A stretch of 64,000 nt of DNA from Planctomycetota bacterium (lineage in GTDB: Bacteria; Planctomycetota; Planctomycetia; Pirellulales; Pirellulaceae): positions 1-64,000 of the forward strand of contig JAJRVM010000074.1 in the NCBI GenBank assembly GCA_024277285.1, written 5' to 3'. The notes beneath the pieces were generated by a model, which ran no database searches, was not told where the DNA came from, and saw only the letters and a list, made by a program, of their open reading frames with translations. Positions within the stretch are counted from its first letter, which is position 1; every line of letters begins with the position of its first letter. Position numbers and translations under genes: made by a program. Positions 36,953 through 44,670 of this stretch are shown piece by piece.

Positions 36953-38446
36953 ATGAATATCCGTTCTCAAGTTTCCATGGTGTTCCACCTGGACAAGTGC
37001 ATTGGCTGCCACACATGCAGCGTTGCGTGCAAGAACATCTGGACCGATCGCAAGGGTGCGGAGTACATGTGGTGGAACAACGTCGAGACCAAACCGGGCA
37101 CTGGTTATCCGACGAAATGGGAAGACCAAGGCAAGTACAAGGGTGGCTGGGAAACCAAGGGCGACGGCAAGCTGCACATCAAGTCGACCGGCAAGGCGAA
37201 GATCATTCCGAACATCTTCCATAACCCACACATGCCCAGCATGGACGACTATTACGAACCGTGGACCTATGACTATCAACATCTGTTCACCGCCCCCGAA
37301 GGGACGGATCAACCGACGGCCGAGCCGATCTCGATGATCACCGGTGACAAGATCGACGTTCAGGCAGGGCCGAACTGGGACGATGACCTTGGTGGTTCAC
37401 CGATCTATGCCGAGAACGATCCCAACCTGGAAGGGTTGACCGATCAGCAACGCGCTCAGCTCAACGCGGTCGAACGACTGGTCTTCTTCTACTTGCCGCG
37501 GATCTGCAATCATTGCCTGAACCCCTGTTGCGTCGCCTCCTGTCCGTCGGGTGCGTTGTACAAACGCGGTGAAGACGGCATCGTCTTGATCGATCAAAAA
37601 CGCTGCCGAGCATGGCGATCGTGCGTAGCGGCCTGCCCTTACAAGAAGACCTATTTCAATTGGTTCACGGGCAAATCGGAAAAATGCATCCTTTGCTTCC
37701 CGCGTCAAGAGACGGGACAGGCTCCCGCTTGCTTCCACTCATGTGTCGGGCGTATCCGTTACTTGGGCGTGTTGCTTTACGATGCTGACCGGTTGGAAGA
37801 GGTGGCGAAGCTGCCAGACGAGGAGCTTGTGGAAGGGCACCGCTCGATGATCCTCGACCCGCACGATCCGGCTGTTATCGCCGAGGCGCGGAAATGTGGA
37901 ATTCAGGACGATGTGATCGAATCGGCCCAACGTTCGCCCGTCTACCGATTCGTGAAAGAGTGGAAGATCGCCTTGCCACCCCATATCGAATACCGCACGC
38001 TTCCCATGTTGTTCTATGTGCCCCCCATGTCGCCGGTCCTGTCGAGTCGCGAGAATGACATGATCCACCACGAATCGACCGACCTGTTCCACGACATCGA
38101 CTCATCACGGGTGCCGATGAAGTTCTTCGCGAACTTGTTTGGGGCAGGCCATGAAGGCGTTGTTCGTTACGCTTTGGCGAAACAGAAAGCCGTCCGCTGG
38201 CACCGCCGCGCGGTCACCGTCGGAGATGTCGATCGCGCAACGGCTGACCGCATGTTGGCCGAGGCCCATTGCACGGCCGAAGAGGCAGATGAAATCTATC
38301 GCCTCACCTCGCTCTGCACCGTCGACGATCGTTTCGTCATCCCCCCGATGCACCGTGAACAGGCCATCGAAATGATGAAGGACCCGTACGAACACCGCAC
38401 CGAAACCGGGTTCGGTTTCGTCGGTGGCCCACAACGAGGAATGTAG
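36953..38446 (+). CDS. narH: Nitrate reductase iron-sulfur beta subunit
   Basis: The product is 497 residues from ATG 36953, with GGAG 9 bases upstream; an upstream in-frame ATG is rejected because the family begins MxIRxQVxMVxxLDKC. Four cluster-binding motifs are present: CIGCHTCSVACKN, CNHCLNPCCVASCP, CRAWRSCVAACP and CILCFPRQETGQAPACFHSC. Trp in CRAW marks the [3Fe-4S] cluster, as in E. coli NarH. NarH relays electrons between NarI and NarG. The 108-base gap after narG is T/G-rich (TTTTGGG/CTTTGGG repeats). Confidence 0.95.
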   Translation: MNIRSQVSMVFHLDKCIGCHTCSVACKNIWTDRKGAEYMWWNNVETKPGTGYPTKWEDQGKYKGGWETKGDGKLHIKSTGKAKIIPNIFHNPHMPSMDDYYEPWTYDYQHLFTAPEGTDQPTAEPISMITGDKIDVQAGPNWDDDLGGSPIYAENDPNLEGLTDQQRAQLNAVERLVFFYLPRICNHCLNPCCVASCPSGALYKRGEDGIVLIDQKRCRAWRSCVAACPYKKTYFNWFTGKSEKCILCFPRQETGQAPACFHSCVGRIRYLGVLLYDADRLEEVAKLPDEELVEGHRSMILDPHDPAVIAEARKCGIQDDVIESAQRSPVYRFVKEWKIALPPHIEYRTLPMLFYVPPMSPVLSSRENDMIHHESTDLFHDIDSSRVPMKFFANLFGAGHEGVVRYALAKQKAVRWHRRAVTVGDVDRATADRMLAEAHCTAEEADEIYRLTSLCTVDDRFVIPPMHREQAIEMMKDPYEHRTETGFGFVGGPQRGM

Positions 38447-38796
38447 TGCTGGCGACCGATCGACGGGTAAGCGCCCCGTTGGTGCCGCCCCGATACGCCC
38501 CGCTTATGCACCGTATGATTCGACTGAATCCCAACAACGCCAAACAATATCCACAAGACGATCGCTCTATTGGGCAACGCATACGGCCAAAGGCTATGCG
38601 TTACCGCATCGAGATGCTGCCTGACCTGCCGTGAACACGGCGGTCAGCATGACGGCAACCGTTCGCTAGTCGGGCATCGGAAAAGCAATCGGGCATCGGA
38701 AACGATAGTCACAAACACAACCCAACGGCCAGCGCGTCCGACAACGATTTCGTATCGCGTAGCGCCCGGGAATACTGGTTCATCGAGGTTTCTCGT
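38447..38796. other. 350-bp gap inside the nar cluster
   Basis: It breaks the otherwise tight nar spacing. It holds a long hairpin (38621-38647: CTGACCTGCCGTG against CACGGCGGTCAG, two-base loop, one bulge) and a partial 19-bp tandem duplication TCGGGCATCGGAAAAGCAA at 38670-38700. Small frames here lack ribosome-binding sites. The hairpin may be an mRNA processing or stability element, but that is inferred. Confidence 0.5.
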
Positions 38797-39699
38797 ATGT
38801 CGCATCTCTCAACCGCTTTGCCGCTCATGGGTCGGCTGCTCTGCTATCCCGAACCGGATACCGCCAAATGGGCCGAGCGGTTGAGTGCGGAATTGCAGGC
38901 TATGGCAGCCGATACCGACTTTACGCCAGCCGATACCGACTCGACGCCGGACGGGCAGCAACCGCCAGACGCGTTGGCCGATGCCACCTCGAGCGCGAAC
39001 ACGTTTGCGGAGGCGATTCGCGCGCATGATCTAAACGACCTCGAAGAAGCTTACACACGAACGTTCGATATTAATCCCGCATGTGCGTTGGAGGTCGGTT
39101 GGCACCTGTTTGGCGAGGAGTATATTCGCGGGCTGTTCATGGTGCGTATTCGCGAGGAGATGCGCAAGTACAACGTGCACGAGACGGTCGAATTGCCAGA
39201 CCACATCGCGCATGTGTTGGCAGTAACTGCCGCGATGCCCGCCGCCGAGGCGACTCGATTCGTTTGTGCTTGTCTGTTGCCGGCGGTCAAGAAGATGAAC
39301 CTGGCGTTGGCGAACAAAGAGACACCTTACCGCCACATGGTTGCCGCGATCGAGTCACTGTTGATGCTCCAGTGGGGCGAAGCATTTGCCAAGGCACAGG
39401 CGGAGTCGCCTGGCACCGGTGCAAACCCCACCGGCGATGTCGACCTGTTACACGCGTTGCCGGTCTCCGATGTGGCAGCGAGCTGCGGCGACTGTCTTCG
39501 TGTGCCTGAGGACGCCGTCCCGCACAACGCGATCCCGCGTGAATCCGAGTTCCCCAACCTGGACAGACAGGCCAGTGAGCTCGAAGCGAAACCGTCGCAC
39601 GCGCAAACCACGGAACCGTTTGACCCGAATCATCCATCCTTTCCGGGCATTGCCGACCGGAAGGAAACACCTATTTCAACCCCAGCGAGGAAACGGTGA
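38797..39699 (+). CDS. narJ: Nitrate reductase maturation chaperone NarJ (TorD/NarJ family)
   Basis: The product is 300 residues from ATG 38797, with CGAGGTT upstream. The NarJ core comprises MGRLLCYPEP, LEEAYTRTFDINPACALEVGWHLFGEEYIRG and the helical ELPDHIAHVLAV segment. NarJ inserts the molybdenum cofactor into NarG before membrane docking. Two additions are unusual: an acidic insert at about 37-66 with a 21-bp-encoded duplication of ADTD-TP, and a long, probably disordered C-terminal tail (about 215-300). Its TGA overlaps the GTG of narI. Confidence 0.88.
   Translation: MSHLSTALPLMGRLLCYPEPDTAKWAERLSAELQAMAADTDFTPADTDSTPDGQQPPDALADATSSANTFAEAIRAHDLNDLEEAYTRTFDINPACALEVGWHLFGEEYIRGLFMVRIREEMRKYNVHETVELPDHIAHVLAVTAAMPAAEATRFVCACLLPAVKKMNLALANKETPYRHMVAAIESLLMLQWGEAFAKAQAESPGTGANPTGDVDLLHALPVSDVAASCGDCLRVPEDAVPHNAIPRESEFPNLDRQASELEAKPSHAQTTEPFDPNHPSFPGIADRKETPISTPARKR
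38907..38948 (+). repeat. 21-bp tandem duplication in narJ
   Basis: Two adjacent units (38907-38927 and 38928-38948) differ only in a TT-to-CG change and give ADTDFTP-ADTDSTP in the acidic insert. Confidence 0.9.
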
Positions 39700-40376
39700 G
39701 CCAGAACTTTTTCGATCAGTTTTTGTTCGTGGCGCTGCCTTACGTGTGCCTGTTCACGTTCTTCCTGATGACCGTGTATCGGTACCGCACGCAGTCGTTT
39801 TCCTACTCCAGTCTGTCGAGCCAATTTCTGGAGAACAAGCACCACTTTTGGTCGGTCGTGCCGTTTCACTATGGCATTTTGGCAGTCACGGCAGGCCACC
39901 TGATCGCGTTCTTGATTCCGCGTTCGATCTTGGTGTGGAACCATCACCCGCTGCGACTCTACATTCTGGAAATCACCGCGTTGGCATTCGGACTGCTGAC
40001 CGTCATCGGGGTGATCAGCATTGTGGTGCGACGCCTCACGGACCACAAGGTACGATTCGTGACGACGGTGACCGACTGGATAATTTTGGCCCTTCTTCTG
40101 ACACAGACGATCCTGGGAGTTTCGGTGGCCGTCTTTTATGCCTGGGGATCGACCTGGTTCGCCACGCACTTGGCCCCCTATCTCTGGTCGATTTTCCTGC
40201 TTTCGCCCGACGTGCAATATGTGACCGCCTTGCCATGGTTGGTCAAGACACACATTGTGGTGGCATTTCTGATCATCGGTTTCTTCCCCTTCACCCGTTT
40301 GGTTCACGTCCTGGTCGTTCCCAATCCCTATCTGTGGCGAAAACCACAAGTGGTGCGATGGTACGGGCGACGGTGA
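39696..40376 (+). CDS. narI: Nitrate reductase cytochrome b gamma subunit
   Basis: The product is 226 residues from GTG 39696, overlapping the narJ stop by four bases. Five membrane helices are visible. The haem b ligands His58, His68, His186 and His204 fall almost exactly where E. coli NarI has 56/66/187/205. NarI takes electrons from quinol at the periplasmic side and passes them to NarH, anchoring NarGH to the membrane. With NarC also present, a cytochrome c route into or out of the complex is possible. Confidence 0.95.
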   Translation: MSQNFFDQFLFVALPYVCLFTFFLMTVYRYRTQSFSYSSLSSQFLENKHHFWSVVPFHYGILAVTAGHLIAFLIPRSILVWNHHPLRLYILEITALAFGLLTVIGVISIVVRRLTDHKVRFVTTVTDWIILALLLTQTILGVSVAVFYAWGSTWFATHLAPYLWSIFLLSPDVQYVTALPWLVKTHIVVAFLIIGFFPFTRLVHVLVVPNPYLWRKPQVVRWYGRR

Positions 40377-40448
40377 GCGTAACGCGGTGGGACGTCGCAA
40401 ACGCGACCGAGCGATGGCGTACTTGATCGAGAGACGGAGACTGTCACG

Positions 40449-41984
40449 ATGACCGACCGAATGAATGAAGACCTGACTCCGGAACAGCGTCGCCAGGCAT
40501 GGTGGATATTGGCGATGAACACGATCGCGTTCACGGTCTGCTTTGCAGCGTGGATGATGAATGGCGTGTTGATCACGTTCCTGGTTGAAAACGGTGTTCA
40601 CGATTGGACCCCGTCGGAAATGGGGTGGCTGATCGGCATTCCGGTCCTTACGGGTGCGATCTTCCGCTTGCCATTGGGTTTGGCGACCGACAAATGGGGT
40701 GGCAAAATCGTTTACGGTCTACTGCTGTTATCGGCGGCGGTGCCGATGTACATGGTCAGCTATTGCAACACGTACTGGCAGTTTTTTACGGCCGGTCTCG
40801 GTTTCGGTTTTTGTGGAACGAGCTTTGCCATCGGCATCGCTTATACTTCCGTCTGGTTCCCCAAGCACATGCAGGGGACGGCGTTGGGCATTTTTGGCGC
40901 CGGCAATGCAGGCGCGGCCTTGACCAGCATTGGCTCGCCCCACATCCTGAATTGGCTGACCGACAACGGCCAAAACCTCGAAGGGTGGCGGCACCTTCCC
41001 AAGATATATTCAGCGTTGTTGCTGGTCACCGGCATATTGTTTCTGCTCACCACGACGAATCGTCTCCCGCCTGGGAGTGCCAACAAGACGCTTGCAGACC
41101 GCTTGCAACCACTGAAGAACATGCGCGTTTGGCGTTTTGGCCTGTATTACTTTTTCTTCTTTGGTGGGTTCGTGGCGCTGGCTCAGTGGCTGGTCCCCTA
41201 TTACGTTAGCGCCTACGCAACCACGGTCGCATTGGCTGGTACATTGGCTGCCTGCAACAGCCTGCCGTCAGGCGTTATCCGCGCCTTCGGCGGCTGGCTG
41301 TCAGATCGACTGGGCGCACGCACGGTGATGTACTGGGTACTGGGACTCTCCCTGGCCGCCTGTTTACTGCTGATCGTACCCCAAATGGACATTCGTTCGC
41401 CTGGTAAAGGAATCACAGCAAGCAGCGCGGGAACGGTGGTCACGGTCGACGCGACGAAAGTCGTCGTCGAAACGAAGGCGGGCAAGCGGATCTCCTACAA
41501 GATCGAGCCCAAGCAAGGCGAGCTGGTCAAGCAGGAAGAACGCACCAAAGGCATGTTAGTCATGCCCCGTTCGATGTCGTGGCAAGAGGCGACCGTAAAG
41601 CCGGGCGATAAGGTCGCCAAGAAACAACTGCTCGTACGCGGCGTCACCGAGATCTTCTTCCAGGCCAATATATGGATCTTTACGGCGCTGAGCCTGGTGC
41701 TCGGAGCCGTCATGGGAATCGGCAAGGCAGCCGTATACAAACACATTCCTGACTACTTTCCGACCGATGTTGGCGTGGTCGGCGGCATCGTCGGTGTGCT
41801 TGGCGGGCTCGGTGGATTCGTGTGTCCGGTCATTTTCGGCTACTTGTTGCAATGGACCGGATTGTGGACTTCGTGCTGGATGTTCTTCGCGATCTTGATT
41901 GCCGTCTGCCTCACCTGGATGCACTTCGTTATTCAACGCATGCAGCGGCAGAAGGCTCCCGACATCGCTCGAGATATCGAATAA
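40449..41984 (+). CDS. narK1: NarK-type nitrate/nitrite transporter with inserted periplasmic domain
   Basis: The product is 511 residues from ATG 40449, with CGGAG 10 bases upstream. Twelve major-facilitator helices are seen, with the glycine-rich helix 4-5 region GLGFGFCGTSFAIGIAYTS and ALGIFGAGNAGAALTS typical of nitrate porters. Between TM9 (ending LLLIVPQM) and TM10 (ANIWIFTALSLVLG) lies an insert of about 85 residues (314-398). It reads as a small beta-rich unit, GTVVTVDATKVVVETKAGKRI and then VKPGDKVAKKQLL, reminiscent of a barrel-sandwich hybrid. By helix count this loop is periplasmic. It follows narI and precedes a second NarK, as in Thermus narK1-narK2. Confidence 0.85.
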   Translation: MTDRMNEDLTPEQRRQAWWILAMNTIAFTVCFAAWMMNGVLITFLVENGVHDWTPSEMGWLIGIPVLTGAIFRLPLGLATDKWGGKIVYGLLLLSAAVPMYMVSYCNTYWQFFTAGLGFGFCGTSFAIGIAYTSVWFPKHMQGTALGIFGAGNAGAALTSIGSPHILNWLTDNGQNLEGWRHLPKIYSALLLVTGILFLLTTTNRLPPGSANKTLADRLQPLKNMRVWRFGLYYFFFFGGFVALAQWLVPYYVSAYATTVALAGTLAACNSLPSGVIRAFGGWLSDRLGARTVMYWVLGLSLAACLLLIVPQMDIRSPGKGITASSAGTVVTVDATKVVVETKAGKRISYKIEPKQGELVKQEERTKGMLVMPRSMSWQEATVKPGDKVAKKQLLVRGVTEIFFQANIWIFTALSLVLGAVMGIGKAAVYKHIPDYFPTDVGVVGGIVGVLGGLGGFVCPVIFGYLLQWTGLWTSCWMFFAILIAVCLTWMHFVIQRMQRQKAPDIARDIE

Positions 41985-42058
41985 CCAGGGATGCTGTTTT
42001 GCCCGTGGACAGATGCGCACCACGGCTACATGAACGATTACAGAATGGATCATAGGTC

Positions 42059-43699
42059 ATGGCACGCACTCCCGAAAAATGGAACGTCGAAGACAACAGC
42101 TTCTGGAATTCGGAAGGCACGTCGATTGCCTACCGGAATCTCGCGGTCTCGATTCCGAACCTGCTCTGCGGGTTCTCCGTTTGGCTCTACTGGGGAATGA
42201 TTGCCAAGATCATTCGGCGTATCCACTTTGGTAACCCGGACCTGTTCAATTTCACGTTCGGCAACGACGGCCAACCCTACGACGAACTGTCGTCCTACGC
42301 CGCGTTGTTGATGACATTGCCCGCAGTCGCGGGATTGGTCGGTGCGACACTACGGATTCCCAACTCCTTTATGATCGCCATATGCGGCGGGCGGAACGTC
42401 AAATTCATGACGACCGTGCTGCTAATCCTCCCGGCCATTGGCGCCGGCATCGCGCTGCGAAATCCGAACACCTCGTTCGGCCTGCTCATTCTGTTGGCCG
42501 CGATGTCGGGCGTGGGTGGTGGCGCTTTCGCGTCGTCCATGTCGAATATCTCGTTCTTCTTCCCCAAACGCATGCAAGGCCTGGCCCTGGGGCTCAACGC
42601 CGGACTCGGCAACGCCGGGGTGAGCGTCATGCAGTTCTTGATCCCCTGGGTGATCACGCGCGGCGTCTTTGGGCCCCTTGGCGGAGCACCACAGGAGTTC
42701 CTACAAGATGGTGCGACCCAGCAGTTGTGGGTCCAGAATGCGGCGATCGTGTGGGTGCCGATCATGACCTTCCTGGCCGTACTGGCCTGGATCTTCATGA
42801 ACAATCTCCCGCAGCATCGGTGTGGTCCCACTCCCGTCGCAATTGGCAAGTACCTGTGGCTGACCACGCTTGGCTTTGCCGGTGGTGCGATCGGCGTCTT
42901 CCTGTTGATCAGTGATTGGGGCGGCTTCCCGGAACTGCTCAAAATCTTCGTCATACTGTTCGTTTGCATCATTGTCACACTAGCGCTGATGCGCTATATG
43001 ACGCCGACCGATACCCGGCAAAACCTGCAGAGCCAATTCGCCATTTTCAGCAACAAACATAACTGGGCGATGACCTGGCTGTATACGATGACGTTCGGGT
43101 CGTTCATCGGCTACGCCAACGCCTTCCCACTGCTGATCGATGTTGTCTTTGGTCAGGTCGCGGTCGGCCCGAACGGCCTGCCACTGGCCGAACCGATTGC
43201 GAATGTGAACGCACCGATCACGTCGAACTTCATCTGGATCGGAGCCGGCATCGGAGCTCTCATCCGACCGGTCGGCGGCTGGCTTTCCGACAAACTCGGC
43301 GGCGCTCGCGTGACCCAGTGGGATACGTGGTTAATGGTCGCTTCGACGATCCTGGCCGGCTACTTCGTCTACCAAGCACGGCTATCTCCCACACCGGAAA
43401 AGTATTTTGTCCCCTTCCTGTTGACGTTCATCGTCTTGTTCGCCACGACCGGGATCGGTAACGGATCGACGTTCCGAATGATTCCGATTATCTTCCCGAA
43501 AGAACAAGCTGGGCCGGTCCTCGGTTGGACCTCCGCTGTGGCCGCCTACGGTGCCTACTTGATCCCGAAAGTGTTTGCGACGCAGATCAAAGCCGGAACC
43601 CCCGAATACGCGTTGTATGGATTTGCTCTTTACTACATGAGTTGCCTGGCGGTGAACTGGTGGTTCTACGCCCGGAAGAATGCAGAGATCAAGTGTTAA
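42059..43699 (+). CDS. narK2: NarK-type nitrate/nitrite transporter
   Basis: The product is 546 residues from ATG 42059. The major-facilitator fold carries the nitrate signature in SGVGGGAFASSMSNISFFFPKRMQG and its second-half counterpart GNGSTFRMIPIIFP. The conserved Arg in the helix 2 region (GATLRIPNSFM) and in the second half (LIRPVGGWLSDKLGG) are the substrate-binding pair of the family. It most resembles the antiporter class that swaps nitrate and nitrite. It has no insert like its upstream partner. The ribosome-binding site is weak. Confidence 0.9.
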   Translation: MARTPEKWNVEDNSFWNSEGTSIAYRNLAVSIPNLLCGFSVWLYWGMIAKIIRRIHFGNPDLFNFTFGNDGQPYDELSSYAALLMTLPAVAGLVGATLRIPNSFMIAICGGRNVKFMTTVLLILPAIGAGIALRNPNTSFGLLILLAAMSGVGGGAFASSMSNISFFFPKRMQGLALGLNAGLGNAGVSVMQFLIPWVITRGVFGPLGGAPQEFLQDGATQQLWVQNAAIVWVPIMTFLAVLAWIFMNNLPQHRCGPTPVAIGKYLWLTTLGFAGGAIGVFLLISDWGGFPELLKIFVILFVCIIVTLALMRYMTPTDTRQNLQSQFAIFSNKHNWAMTWLYTMTFGSFIGYANAFPLLIDVVFGQVAVGPNGLPLAEPIANVNAPITSNFIWIGAGIGALIRPVGGWLSDKLGGARVTQWDTWLMVASTILAGYFVYQARLSPTPEKYFVPFLLTFIVLFATTGIGNGSTFRMIPIIFPKEQAGPVLGWTSAVAAYGAYLIPKVFATQIKAGTPEYALYGFALYYMSCLAVNWWFYARKNAEIKC

Positions 43700-43744
43700 C
43701 ACGTTGTTTAATGTTCTTTTCCGATATTGCGGCAACCCGTTCAT

Positions 43745-43765
43745 GATCTCGGACCGTCCGGGATC
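43745..43765. promoter_or_regulatory. Near-perfect 21-bp palindrome upstream of actA
   Basis: GATCTCGGAC and GTCCGGGATC face each other around a central C, with one mismatched pair. It ends 34 bases before the actA start, a position suited to an operator. The Rrf2 gene at 51953 is one candidate binder, without direct evidence. Confidence 0.4.
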
Positions 43766-43799
43766 GCAACTCGATAAGCGATGACTTGAAGCGACTATC

Positions 43800-44660
43800 A
43801 TGCAACAACGCGTCATCACAATCGTCCTGTTGATTGGCCTGTTCTTTGGCTTACTTTCGCTCGGGTCAGGTATGATGTCATGGCGACTGCCTGACCGCGA
43901 ACAAGGTTATGCGCCGGTGCAACCGATCGACTATTCCCATCGTTTGCATGCAGGCGAACTGGGGATCGACTGCCGATTCTGTCATTGGGCCGCCTACCGT
44001 GGGCGCTACGCCGGAATTCCGTCGACCGATATCTGCATGAAGTGCCACGACGTGGTGACCATGACCTGGGGACAATTCCAGGCGTTTCAGGAAGCGGCGG
44101 AAAAGGAAAAAGAAGCGGCACAGGCCGACGGGCAACCCGATTCAAAAGCGCCCGACTCAAAAGCGCCCGACTCGACCACAACCAGTAAAGCGCCTGCCCG
44201 CACAAAGGGGACTGGTAAGAAGAGAGCAACGGAGGGCAACGCGGCGGTTGCGGAACAAGAGTCCGGCAAAACGGCAAAGAGTGGCGCGGCGGCGGCAAAG
44301 GCAACGAAGCCGGTTTCCGCAACGGAGATTGATCCGCAAGAGAACAAACTCCTGCCGCTCTACGAATCGCTGGGGCTCGATGCCGACGCCAAACCGGTGG
44401 CTGGCAAACAAGCGCATCCCATCCCCTGGGTACGGGTCCACAATCTTCCCGATTTCGTCTATTTCGATCATAGCGTTCACATGGCAGTTGGCATCAGCTG
44501 CCAGCAATGTCACGGACCGGTGGAATCGATGGAACGGGTACGACAATTCGAGAGTCTTTCGATGGGCTGGTGTATCACCTGCCACCGAGACTCGACCAAG
44601 AACGGCGTAAACGGCCGCGTCGTAAATGCTCCAACCAACTGTACAGCTTGCCACTATTGA
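43800..44660 (+). CDS. actA: Alternative complex III pentahaem cytochrome ActA
   Basis: The product is 286 residues from ATG 43800. One N-terminal membrane helix (about 5-27) anchors it. Five CxxCH motifs lie at 58, 79, 234, 258 and 281, and the PIDYSHRLHAGELGIDCRFCH opening is typical. ActA passes electrons out of the complex to soluble carriers. Between haems 2 and 3 a low-complexity stretch of about 85 residues (100-185), rich in Ala, Lys, Glu and Pro, is inserted; part of it comes from a 15-bp tandem repeat. First gene of the act set, 100 bases after narK2. Confidence 0.93.
   Translation: MQQRVITIVLLIGLFFGLLSLGSGMMSWRLPDREQGYAPVQPIDYSHRLHAGELGIDCRFCHWAAYRGRYAGIPSTDICMKCHDVVTMTWGQFQAFQEAAEKEKEAAQADGQPDSKAPDSKAPDSTTTSKAPARTKGTGKKRATEGNAAVAEQESGKTAKSGAAAAKATKPVSATEIDPQENKLLPLYESLGLDADAKPVAGKQAHPIPWVRVHNLPDFVYFDHSVHMAVGISCQQCHGPVESMERVRQFESLSMGWCITCHRDSTKNGVNGRVVNAPTNCTACHY
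44137..44166 (+). repeat. 15-bp tandem duplication in actA
   Basis: CCGATTCAAAAGCGC (44137-44151) and CCGACTCAAAAGCGC (44152-44166), followed by a partial third unit, encode DSKAP repeats in the inserted low-complexity stretch. Confidence 0.9.
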
Positions 44661-44670
44661 GCTGAATCCA

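Noticed and set aside
38446..38634. A small gene between narH and narJ
   Set aside because: It starts inside the narH stop, has no ribosome-binding site and runs into a hairpin; the translation shows no family features.
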